Shown here in pieces: positions 1 to 6,001 of a DNA stretch of 7,017 nt. A program made the translations under genes and the position numbers. The notes beneath the pieces were generated by a model, which had not been told where the DNA came from, did no database searches, and saw only the letters and a program-made list of their open reading frames with translations. How positions within the stretch are numbered: position 1 is the stretch's first letter; each line of letters starts with the position of its first letter. Location of the stretch: NCBI GenBank assembly GCA_964565405.1, contig CAZMEW010000028.1, positions 1 to 7,017 on the forward strand, read 5' to 3'. Source of the DNA: UBA922 sp964565405 (GTDB taxonomy: Bacteria > Patescibacteriota > Patescibacteriia > Magasanikbacterales > UBA922).

Positions 1-24
1 TACGACGTTGTCTTCCAACATACA

Positions 25-41
25 CCCCAGCTATGCTGGGG
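25..41. other. GC-rich perfect hairpin at left edge
   Basis: A 7-bp perfect inverted repeat, CCCCAGC (25-31) and GCTGGGG (35-41), surrounds a 3-nt TAT loop. Allowing G42 to bulge adds an A24-T43 pair. On the plus strand it is followed by GTTTATAG, a poor T-tract. On the minus strand nothing T-rich follows. It could be the terminator of a plus-strand gene ending left of the window, a backup terminator for the 107-616 gene, or a processing or stability element. Strand and role cannot be decided from the sequence shown. Confidence 0.45.
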
Positions 42-53
42 GTTTATAGATGT

Positions 54-88
54 AAAAATGAACCCCGGGGTGTTACCCCCAGGGTTCG
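54..88 (-). terminator. Rho-independent terminator of the 107-616 gene
   Basis: Read on the minus strand, the sequence 20 nt after the TAA stop at 107 folds into a strong hairpin. GAACCC (60-65) pairs with GGGTTC (82-87). After a small internal loop (66 against 80-81), GGGG (67-70) pairs with CCCC (76-79) around a 5-nt loop. The stem is followed directly by CATTTTTAC, whose T5 run lies at 54-58. The position just downstream of a stop codon and the stem-plus-T-tract form fit an intrinsic terminator well. The T-tract is short, so efficiency may be moderate. Confidence 0.75.
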
Positions 89-106
89 AGTTGTCGGCGC
101 CGGCAG

Positions 107-616
107 TTAGGAAGTTGCCAGAGCAGCCTTTAGCTGCTCGAGAAGAAACGCCGCCCCCGCCTGAATCTGCGTCATATCCTTGTCCTGTTCGTGAACAGGC
201 AGCTCATTAAACTGCATGTTCACAGGACGAGTAATCCTGGCCAGCGGAGCCGTGGTGATCCCACGAAACGGCTGTCCAGCACGCCAGGACAGGTTTGCGC
301 AATTATTGATGACGTAACGTTCGTCGGCGTCGAGGTTACCGTTGTAGATATCCTCAAGGGCCGTCGTGTACGCATCAGGATGAACACGTCCACCCGCGAG
401 ACCATACCGCCGAACGGCAATGATGTTTGCAGCCGTATCAACGGCGTACACGCCGGCGACGTTCACTGCAACCTTTTCGGGCTGATCCTCTCCGAATGGC
501 ACGTGATCCTGCGGATTACCCGTTCCATCCGCGTAGGCCTTGTCCGCGTTGTTCGCGGCAGCCACGCTGAAATTCACGCTTTGGAACATCTTCGTCACCA
601 TTGAAAAAATGGACAT
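107..616 (-). CDS. Hypothetical 169-aa soluble protein, possible divergent RyR-like C-terminus
   Basis: I do not recognise this protein with confidence. It is a soluble protein of 169 residues with no signal peptide or membrane segment, rich in Ala, Asn and Asp, with one cysteine (C106). The start is supported by an AGGAGAA Shine-Dalgarno 7 nt upstream and by a strong promoter. Residues 105-165 contain a 'NLSWRAGQPFRG' stretch and then 'FNELPVHEQDKDMTQIQ'. This recalls the end of bacterial RyR-type domains, where a Trp/Arg region precedes an F/Y-D-E-L-P...E-K-x-D-R helix. The resemblance is from memory and weak. The gene is transcribed alone, with its own promoter and terminator. Its GC content (about 57% in three sampled lines) and GC-rich codons (GCC, GCG, AAC, GAC, CGT) differ sharply from the AT-rich operon next door, which suggests either high expression or separate ancestry. 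An ORF covers the opposite strand here, but it has no comparable signals. Confidence 0.85.
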   Translation of the reverse strand: MSIFSMVTKMFQSVNFSVAAANNADKAYADGTGNPQDHVPFGEDQPEKVAVNVAGVYAVDTAANIIAVRRYGLAGGRVHPDAYTTALEDIYNGNLDADERYVINNCANLSWRAGQPFRGITTAPLARITRPVNMQFNELPVHEQDKDMTQIQAGAAFLLEQLKAALATS

Positions 617-623
617 TTCGTTC

Positions 624-629
624 TTCTCC
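624..629 (-). promoter_or_regulatory. Shine-Dalgarno for the 107-616 gene
   Basis: GGAGAA (AGGAGAA on extension) lies 7 nt before the ATG at 616. It is the only convincing Shine-Dalgarno sequence upstream of any gene in this window, and it fixes the start of the 169-aa protein. Confidence 0.85.
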
Positions 630-646
630 TATTCAAAGGTCAAAAT

Positions 647-674
647 CGTCGAGCGGATTTGAATTTGCTCGACG
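647..674 (-). promoter_or_regulatory. 5'-terminal mRNA stem-loop
   Basis: CGTCGAGC (647-654) and GCTCGACG (667-674) form a perfect 8-bp inverted repeat around a 12-nt loop. With the -10 box at 681-686, the expected first transcribed base is about 674, so the stem would start at the very 5' end of the mRNA. That geometry is typical of 5' hairpins that protect transcripts from RNA-end-dependent decay. The alternative is an operator for a dimeric repressor placed at +1 to +28. The Shine-Dalgarno sequence lies outside the stem and stays accessible. Confidence 0.65.
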
Positions 675-680
675 TGGTGT

Positions 681-709
681 ACATTAGCACACTACGATAT
701 CTTTGTCAA
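681..709 (-). promoter_or_regulatory. Strong sigma70-type promoter for the 107-616 gene
   Basis: On the minus strand there is a perfect -35 box TTGACA (704-709), a 17-nt spacer, and a -10 box TAATGT (681-686). The -10 is preceded by TG one base upstream, giving an extended -10 (TGCTAATGT). The predicted start site is near 674. It is the best promoter in the window. The -35 begins only 14 nt after the stop codon of the upstream membrane-protein gene, which ends at 724. Confidence 0.85.
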
Positions 710-723
710 GTGTATGTTTGGGT

Positions 724-2100
724 TCAAAAGCAGCCATCCATGCTGTACAACATGTTATTTATTTTATCAGAGCACTTATCCGGAACAAAGCCCCCTTTCT
801 GCTCATCGCCTATATATACATAAATGGGTTTTGGAAATTGCGAGAGAAAGGATATTTTTTGTCTGTCGTCCCCTGCCCAATACGCATACCAATCCTCCGG
901 GCTATTTTTATCCTTGAGCAGACCTGGGCCAAATACTTTACCCCGACTCCAGCCTTGTACCCACGGTACAAGTCGTGAGCTTGTAACTACACTTGCCCCG
1001 TTAGGTAAAGATGCAGCGAGGGCATCTAGACTTTGGGCTTCGCTCACCGTAACGAGTGGTTTGTCATTTTTGATTATGAATACCAAAGCAGAGGTTTGAC
1101 AAATAGCGCATAACACAATTATAGCCACCCAAAAAGCTTTGAATTTAGAGGCACTTTCTTTGATACTTACAAAAATGTATTCAAAACCAATAGCCGAGAC
1201 CAAAGCCAACACATAAAAGGTATATAGATAAATACGTTGGTAATAAGGCAAAGAAAGGAGTGGGAACAAAATAGCTACAATTGAGCAAGATAATATTATT
1301 AGGTGATTTTTACAAGAATAATAAAATTTTTTTATTCCAAAAAACGAACCAATTAAGACACCCGCGCTTAATAGTAAAAATTTTATATGTGTTAAAAATA
1401 TACCTACTGGCGGCGCTTCAATTTTGCCCTGGATATTTGGATGAAAGTAGAAATATACTAATATCGAGATAGTTAGAGATAATAATTCTACCAGCCTTAC
1501 CCTCTTTTTGAATACAAACTCAAGTGCAATATATAAAGCTAAAACAGCAAACAGAAAGAATGTGGTAGTCTGGTGACTTAGAATTATAAAGATGGATAAT
1601 AATATCCTTAAAAAAGGATATTTGTCCGTATTTATGAGGTGAAATAGTAAAAAAAGTAATGCTAACCCAAAGAAATTCTTATAAAACATGTACCAGTACG
1701 CGTGATATACAACAGCAGAAGAGCTAATTATAAAGCTAGAAATGAGTGCGACTTTTTTATCGAATATTCCGGATACTAGGACGTAATATAGATAGGTGCA
1801 TGCTACTACCAAAAAAATATACGATCCGAATAGCACAATATTTGCAGGTATCCCCACCCCATTTATTACCGCTAACCAAATTCGTGGGACTATAACGGTA
1901 TGATCTAGACCGGGAACAGCATTACTCAATATATTTGAGTTATGATTTAGGAGAAATCTTCGATAAAATCCCGTATCATACCCCATTGCAAATGGCCCGA
2001 CCAAAAACAATGGCAGAGCCAGTACTAATATTTGGAACACTAAAACCACAACTAAAACACTGGTGTATATTTTTTTGGATTCCAATTTACTCAGTAACAT
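724..2100 (-). CDS. Polytopic membrane protein, GT-C glycosyltransferase-like
   Basis: A 458-aa integral membrane protein with about ten hydrophobic helices, roughly at residues 11-36, 68-82, 86-109, 115-131, 142-156, 163-193, 203-219, 236-255, 265-310 (two) and 322-343. A soluble tail of about 115 residues follows. The architecture is TM1, a loop carrying an acidic motif (GYDTGF, D42), many more helices, and a C-terminal extracytoplasmic domain. This is how lipid-phosphosugar-dependent GT-C enzymes (PMT/ArnT type) are built, so transfer of a sugar on the outer face of the membrane is inferred. No family-specific signature proves it. An O-unit polymerase or a plain membrane protein of unknown role remains possible. 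H176 in 'SHQTTT' is a conspicuous membrane-edge residue. Two cysteines lie at the extreme C-terminus (C443, C457). The start ATG overlaps the previous gene by 14 nt, with no Shine-Dalgarno, so translational coupling is likely. The gene ends in TGA, is about 30% GC, and has no obvious terminator after it. Confidence 0.85.
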   Translation of the reverse strand: MLLSKLESKKIYTSVLVVVLVFQILVLALPLFLVGPFAMGYDTGFYRRFLLNHNSNILSNAVPGLDHTVIVPRIWLAVINGVGIPANIVLFGSYIFLVVACTYLYYVLVSGIFDKKVALISSFIISSSAVVYHAYWYMFYKNFFGLALLFLLFHLINTDKYPFLRILLSIFIILSHQTTTFFLFAVLALYIALEFVFKKRVRLVELLSLTISILVYFYFHPNIQGKIEAPPVGIFLTHIKFLLLSAGVLIGSFFGIKKFYYSCKNHLIILSCSIVAILFPLLSLPYYQRIYLYTFYVLALVSAIGFEYIFVSIKESASKFKAFWVAIIVLCAICQTSALVFIIKNDKPLVTVSEAQSLDALAASLPNGASVVTSSRLVPWVQGWSRGKVFGPGLLKDKNSPEDWYAYWAGDDRQKISFLSQFPKPIYVYIGDEQKGGFVPDKCSDKINNMLYSMDGCF

Positions 2101-3457
2101 TTATCGAGCCGATAAGGTCAGAAATTATTTTTTCCATCTCTTGTTTTGGGGTGTCGCTGTTCCTTACTCTAAGTGTAAACACACGATCCTTCTCTACCCA
2201 AATATATTGATCAAAATTCCACTCATCACAAGGCCTTGGGAGCTTCTTTTCAGGAATATAGTTTATTCTCTTACCTGCAATATTTAGCTGAGTTGTAGGT
2301 TCGCCCGAAAGCTTCTTACCGCTCTTTACTGAGTCCAAATAATTTTTATATTTTAATGTTGAGAGAATTTTATTCCAGTCATCGGCGTTGTAACCCCATG
2401 AGGCACTGGTGAGGTACATAGTCTCAAAATCAGGATTGGTTATGCCAAAATTCATATAATAATGCTGCTGTCTACCAGAATATAAGGAAGCATCATATGT
2501 CTCTTTACTCAAATTTATATTAAAATCTGAAAAGCTATTTTCAAGCCCACATGCATCAGAGTAAAAAATAGGTTTTACTGCATTATACTGTTCCGCGCCC
2601 CACGCTCTTATTGATTGATAATAATACATATAGGCGTTAGCATCACTTGGATACTTAAAATTTATACCATCCCTTTTATTTTCATAGATCTTGAATTTAC
2701 CGTCGCTAGTAATTCGTGTAAACGAAGAATCTCCTCGAGTAAGCGCCGCATAAGTAAACAAATCCGTACTGTTATCAGAATATATTAACTTAAATATAGG
2801 ACCATCTTCGATTTGAATGTTTTTAACCTCTTTATCTATTGAGGTTTGATGGAAGAAGTTAATACTATTATTAATTTGATCTCTTTTTTCAATATGAAAT
2901 GTAACTAAAAAACGATGAACTTTTCCTTCTAAATCAATATTTAATATAGCAACGCCATTAAGATCTCCGCCAAACTGGTTGTTATTCATTGATATGCCAC
3001 TATTTGGAAAGACTGCCTTCTCAATAGTAAGATGGCCTATTTTTGCACTTGCAGGAGAGCTACCGGAAGCGTCATATTGGCAAGCCACATCCAAACTACA
3101 GTACTCAAATTGTGCTTTGCCATCCACAAATTTGATCGGGCTAAAACTTTTGTTTATATAACCCACTCTTTGAAACTTAGGGTCTTCTATATACGGAAGC
3201 TCCGTAAGTTCTGAATTCTTTACATCCTCTTCAGTAAAATTTGTTTTAAGATCGATAAAATCTGTAGATGTCGGCTGAATATTATTCGACTCACCTCGTG
3301 GTTGGTATGGTAATTGTTTAAAAAATATAAAATAAATTGAGCTCAATATGATAATGAGCAAAAGCAAAACGGAAACAACATTTTGATCTCGTTTATTTAA
3401 AGCAAAAAAGCCACTGGCACTTTCTGAGCTATCGTTTTTTTGTTCCTCGTTATTCAT
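2087..3457 (-). CDS. Single-pass membrane-anchored extracytoplasmic protein of unknown function
   Basis: A 456-aa protein with a polar N-terminal tail (1-26), one strong transmembrane helix (about 27-46) and an extracytoplasmic portion of about 410 residues. There is no clear signal-peptidase site, so it probably stays anchored with N-in/C-out topology. The ectodomain is rich in Asn, Ser and aromatic residues and has four cysteines (C120, C126, C303, C410), enough for two disulfides. From about residue 262 a 'GINFKYPSD' segment leads to 'DWNKILSTLKY' (361-370). A later segment ends in 'EMEKIISDLIGSI' (440-452). These paired endings resemble the PsbP-like or 'KYPSDW...ILSTFKF' domains common in anchored CPR proteins, seen twice here in divergent form; this comparison is from memory. 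The gene starts 8 nt inside the MurF-like gene and ends 14 nt inside the next one, placing it in the ligase operon. A role in handling or scaffolding the surface product is inferred only from context. Confidence 0.85.
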   Translation of the reverse strand: MNNEEQKNDSSESASGFFALNKRDQNVVSVLLLLIIILSSIYFIFFKQLPYQPRGESNNIQPTSTDFIDLKTNFTEEDVKNSELTELPYIEDPKFQRVGYINKSFSPIKFVDGKAQFEYCSLDVACQYDASGSSPASAKIGHLTIEKAVFPNSGISMNNNQFGGDLNGVAILNIDLEGKVHRFLVTFHIEKRDQINNSINFFHQTSIDKEVKNIQIEDGPIFKLIYSDNSTDLFTYAALTRGDSSFTRITSDGKFKIYENKRDGINFKYPSDANAYMYYYQSIRAWGAEQYNAVKPIFYSDACGLENSFSDFNINLSKETYDASLYSGRQQHYYMNFGITNPDFETMYLTSASWGYNADDWNKILSTLKYKNYLDSVKSGKKLSGEPTTQLNIAGKRINYIPEKKLPRPCDEWNFDQYIWVEKDRVFTLRVRNSDTPKQEMEKIISDLIGSINVTE

Positions 3458-4679
3458 GAGTTAATTTATTTACAAAATAATGGAGATTATACTTTTCCGA
3501 TCCCTTTACTACAATTAAATCGCCTTTCCGACAATTTTTCAAGATGCTCAAAGCTAAGCCTTCATATTCGACTGTATCAACAAATCTTACCCTAATTTCA
3601 TTCTCAAAATATTTTTTGTAAATATTATGATCTCCAGCAAAAAATATGTCGTCAAATTGATTTAGTTTCAACTGCAAATTCGAATAAAATTTATCTGCCG
3701 ATTTTGAGAGTGGTCTCATTTCGGACATCACCAATATTTTATGTCTACAATCAATAGTGTTTACTTGATCTATTATCCAATTTAGACACATAGGCGTAGA
3801 CTTATAACTATCCTCGAGGATCGCCGCACCCCCTTTAGCAAAAGACCAATTCAATCTTAGATTTGAGAATTTCCAATTATTTAAAATTTGACTGATTTCA
3901 AATTTAAATTGAGGGTAGTACATTTCAACAAAAATTACTGCGCATCCTATAGCATAAAGCTGAGCATCAAGTATCGGCTGATTAAAAGAGATAGTGTATT
4001 CATCATTGCAAGTGTTAACAATAATTTGTTCTAAGTATGAGTCATCTCCTATTTCGATATAATTTTTAATATCTTGTTTTGGATTGCTGAGTATTAGGTC
4101 ACTAGATGTTGCGCCATCGTTAGTTGATATTTTTTTTATTTCACAATTTATTTTTGAATCGGTAAGAAGCTTCGCTGCACCGGGATCGTCCTGATTTATG
4201 ACAATTATTCCGTCACCTTTTACGCTCTCAAGAAGTAGCCTCCTTTGATTAGCGATTTTGTCTATATCTCCGGACCAAGGTTTGTCATATATTCCAGAAA
4301 TAAATACCGCATGGGCCTTAAAGTATTTTAAAAACCAGGGAATGTCATAATAAAAATCAGCTCCAAGTTCGATACAAACATAGGATTTGTCTGCTATATT
4401 CGCTCTAAATAGATTAATCCAATCCGTCAAATTTAATAATGAAAAATTATAGATTCCAAATGTGGATAGTATTATTCCTAGCTCATTCGTATAACCAAGA
4501 TTACTGCTTCTCACGTTAAGACCAAATTCTTTGAGTACATAGCTTACTGTGTCGCGCATAGTAGTTTTGCCGACAGTACCCGTAAACACCAAAAATTTAC
4601 ATCTTTGATCGATTTTGTTTGAAAGTATAAGAGCGAGTAGAGTTGCGACTAATTTGTAAATGTGTCGTTTAAAATACAT
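3450..4679 (-). CDS. MurF-like Mur ligase, short and divergent
   Basis: A 409-aa ATP-dependent amide ligase of the Mur family. MurF normally adds D-Ala-D-Ala to the UDP-MurNAc peptide. The P-loop GTVGKTT is at residues 34-40. It is followed by 'NLGYTNELGIILSTFG' (60-75), in the position of the MurF 'NN-E-I-G-P-L-T' stretch. Then come 'IELGAD' (103-108, catalytic-type E104), 'NQDDP' (162-166), 'GGAAILEDSY' (283-292) in place of the usual 'DDSYNANP', and 'GDLIVVKGSEKY' (386-397). The protein is shorter than typical MurF (about 450 aa). The UDP-substrate-binding N-domain is absent and replaced by a basic/hydrophobic leader. Two residues usual in Mur ligases are not found: the His after the central strand ('SGIYDKPW' instead of a P-A/E-H motif) and the carbamylated Lys ('ANQRRLL' instead of 'AKxxL'). 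The start lies 31 nt inside the MurE-like gene, and no later ATG, GTG or TTG occurs before the P-loop. It may be a MurF variant or a ligase for another substrate. Confidence 0.85.
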   Translation of the reverse strand: MYFKRHIYKLVATLLALILSNKIDQRCKFLVFTGTVGKTTMRDTVSYVLKEFGLNVRSSNLGYTNELGIILSTFGIYNFSLLNLTDWINLFRANIADKSYVCIELGADFYYDIPWFLKYFKAHAVFISGIYDKPWSGDIDKIANQRRLLLESVKGDGIIVINQDDPGAAKLLTDSKINCEIKKISTNDGATSSDLILSNPKQDIKNYIEIGDDSYLEQIIVNTCNDEYTISFNQPILDAQLYAIGCAVIFVEMYYPQFKFEISQILNNWKFSNLRLNWSFAKGGAAILEDSYKSTPMCLNWIIDQVNTIDCRHKILVMSEMRPLSKSADKFYSNLQLKLNQFDDIFFAGDHNIYKKYFENEIRVRFVDTVEYEGLALSILKNCRKGDLIVVKGSEKYNLHYFVNKLTHE

Positions 4680-5959
4680 GAAATATATTGTGCTTCATTG
4701 TACGGCCGTTTAGTGCCGTTTGGACCCGCTATTACTGTTTCGCTCCCTTTTGCTGTTAACAATACAAGTGGTCTCTCTAGATTTTTTGAGATTTGAATAG
4801 CTCTCAAGGCCGCATCTTCTCGGCGCTCGACAATTTCATAGTGTGAACTATTTTTAAATCCTTTTTTGATGTCGTTGATTATATTTATTGTCGGCTCATC
4901 AAAGGAATTCTCTTCAGTTAAAATTGAAAAATCGGAGTACTTTTCAGATATTTGAGCAAGCAATGGTCTTTTCCACTTATCCCTCCCACCACCTGCTGCT
5001 CCAAATATGTGAATTATTTTCCCCGACCAAGACTTTCGAATAAAAGAAAGTAAAATATCCACGGCTGCAGTGGTATGAGCATAATCTACGATTATAAAGG
5101 GATCCAGCGATACAATTTGAAATCTACCGGGAGGACTCGAGATAGACTTTACTGACTCAGTACATTTATTAAAATCGACTCCAAGCGCGAGTGCTGCAGC
5201 AGCAGCAGCGACTATATTTTGAATTATAAATGGACCACCAGACTCAATTCTTAAAGTTGATGTAAGGTTTTTCCAAATTAATTTAAAGGCACTATTTGAT
5301 ACACTTTGTTCTATAATTTCTACTTTCAAATCAGGGTCACCAGTGCTACCAAATTTGACTATCTTATCGGCTTCACATTCTGCAAAGTCCCTAATATTTT
5401 CATAATCATTATTTATGACGAGAGTTTTTGGTATGCCCTTTTTATATGATGGCGCAATACTTTTAAATAATTCCTTCTTTGCAGATTTGTAATTATCAAA
5501 GCCGCCATGAGCCTCAATGTGCTCTGGATTCAAATTTGTTATTACAGCTGCGTCAAAATTTATAAATTTATGGCGCATTTGTTTTATCCCTTCGGATGTC
5601 ACTTCAATAACAGCAAAGTCACATTTATTGTCCACTAACTTTTTTAAAAATCTTTGCAAGAAAAATCTACCTGGCATAGTCATTTTAAACCCATTCACTT
5701 TTTCCCCTTCACCTTCGCTATATGACACAGAGGAAAAATGGCCAACTTTATAACCGGCCTTCTTCAAGATATGACTCAAAAATATCACAGTAGAGCTTTT
5801 ACCATCAGTACCAGTCACTCCAATTATTTTTATTTTTTTAGACGGAAATCGGTAAATTATACTTCCCACAAGTGGAAAGGTAGTGTAATAGGCATTTTTA
5901 ACTAAAGTGGGCAGTAGTCGTTTGGAAAACTGTTTTATCTTGTATATCAATCCTTTCAT
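4649..5959 (-). CDS. murE: MurE-like UDP-MurNAc-peptide ligase, CPR type
   Basis: A 436-aa Mur ligase, closest to MurE, which adds the third amino acid of the peptidoglycan stem peptide in the cytoplasm. Motifs in order are: P-loop GTDGKSS (50-56), 'EVTSEG' (119-124), 'NPEHIEAHGG' (144-153, catalytic-type H147), 'SAKKELF' (159-165, with K161 as the likely carbamylated lysine), 'PGRF' (277-280), 'VDYAHT' (291-296), 'GAAGGGRDKWKRP' (320-332) and 'AKGSE' (403-407). The UDP-binding N-domain of typical MurE (about 490-500 aa, P-loop near 115) is missing, and a 40-residue hydrophobic/basic leader stands in its place. The region where MurE carries its amino-acid-selective DNPR or DNPA-like motif reads 'EENSFDEP' (349-356), so the substrate is not predictable. 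It is the first gene of the four-gene operon. An extended -10 with no room for a leader precedes it, and there is no Shine-Dalgarno. The symbol reflects family membership, not proven activity. Confidence 0.88.
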   Translation of the reverse strand: MKGLIYKIKQFSKRLLPTLVKNAYYTTFPLVGSIIYRFPSKKIKIIGVTGTDGKSSTVIFLSHILKKAGYKVGHFSSVSYSEGEGEKVNGFKMTMPGRFFLQRFLKKLVDNKCDFAVIEVTSEGIKQMRHKFINFDAAVITNLNPEHIEAHGGFDNYKSAKKELFKSIAPSYKKGIPKTLVINNDYENIRDFAECEADKIVKFGSTGDPDLKVEIIEQSVSNSAFKLIWKNLTSTLRIESGGPFIIQNIVAAAAAALALGVDFNKCTESVKSISSPPGRFQIVSLDPFIIVDYAHTTAAVDILLSFIRKSWSGKIIHIFGAAGGGRDKWKRPLLAQISEKYSDFSILTEENSFDEPTINIINDIKKGFKNSSHYEIVERREDAALRAIQISKNLERPLVLLTAKGSETVIAGPNGTKRPYNEAQYISCILNDTFTN

Positions 5960-5966
5960 GAGCTAT

Positions 5967-5975
5967 AAGATATCA
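5967..5975 (-). promoter_or_regulatory. Candidate extended -10 for the Mur ligase operon, leaderless
   Basis: In the 42-nt gap before the MurE-like gene the minus strand reads TGATATCTT, an extended -10 with hexamer TATCTT (4 of 6 to consensus, 5967-5972). Seven nt separate it from the ATG at 5959, which would place transcription start at or within a base of the start codon. The -35 region (about 5990-5995, ATGGAA) is weak, and no Shine-Dalgarno is present. The operon could also be read through from the exonuclease gene upstream. Confidence 0.4.
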
Positions 5976-6001
5976 CAGCAAATTCCAATTTCCATTACTA
6001 C

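Noticed and set aside
191..604. 137-residue open frame on the plus strand
   Set aside because: It lies wholly antisense to the 107-616 gene, which has promoter, Shine-Dalgarno and terminator on the minus strand. The plus frame has none of these, and its product looks like random Arg/Val/His-rich translation.
724..726. Possible UGA recoding as in some CPR lineages
   Set aside because: TGA ends the membrane-protein gene at a sensible place, followed at once by a promoter; TAA and TAG are also used as stops, so the standard bacterial code fits.
703..1099. Overlapping plus-strand frames of 67-91 residues
   Set aside because: They are antisense to the polytopic membrane protein, mutually overlapping, and lack ribosome-binding sites or recognisable domains.
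1935..2287. Plus-strand frames of 91 and 74 residues at the junction of the two membrane-protein genes
   Set aside because: Both are antisense to well-supported genes, in an AT-rich region where chance frames are common.
5195..5209. GCA/TGC trinucleotide run
   Set aside because: It encodes the alanine run in the 'VAAAAAALALG' helix of the MurE-like protein, a normal small-residue helix in Mur ligases; too short to call a variable repeat.
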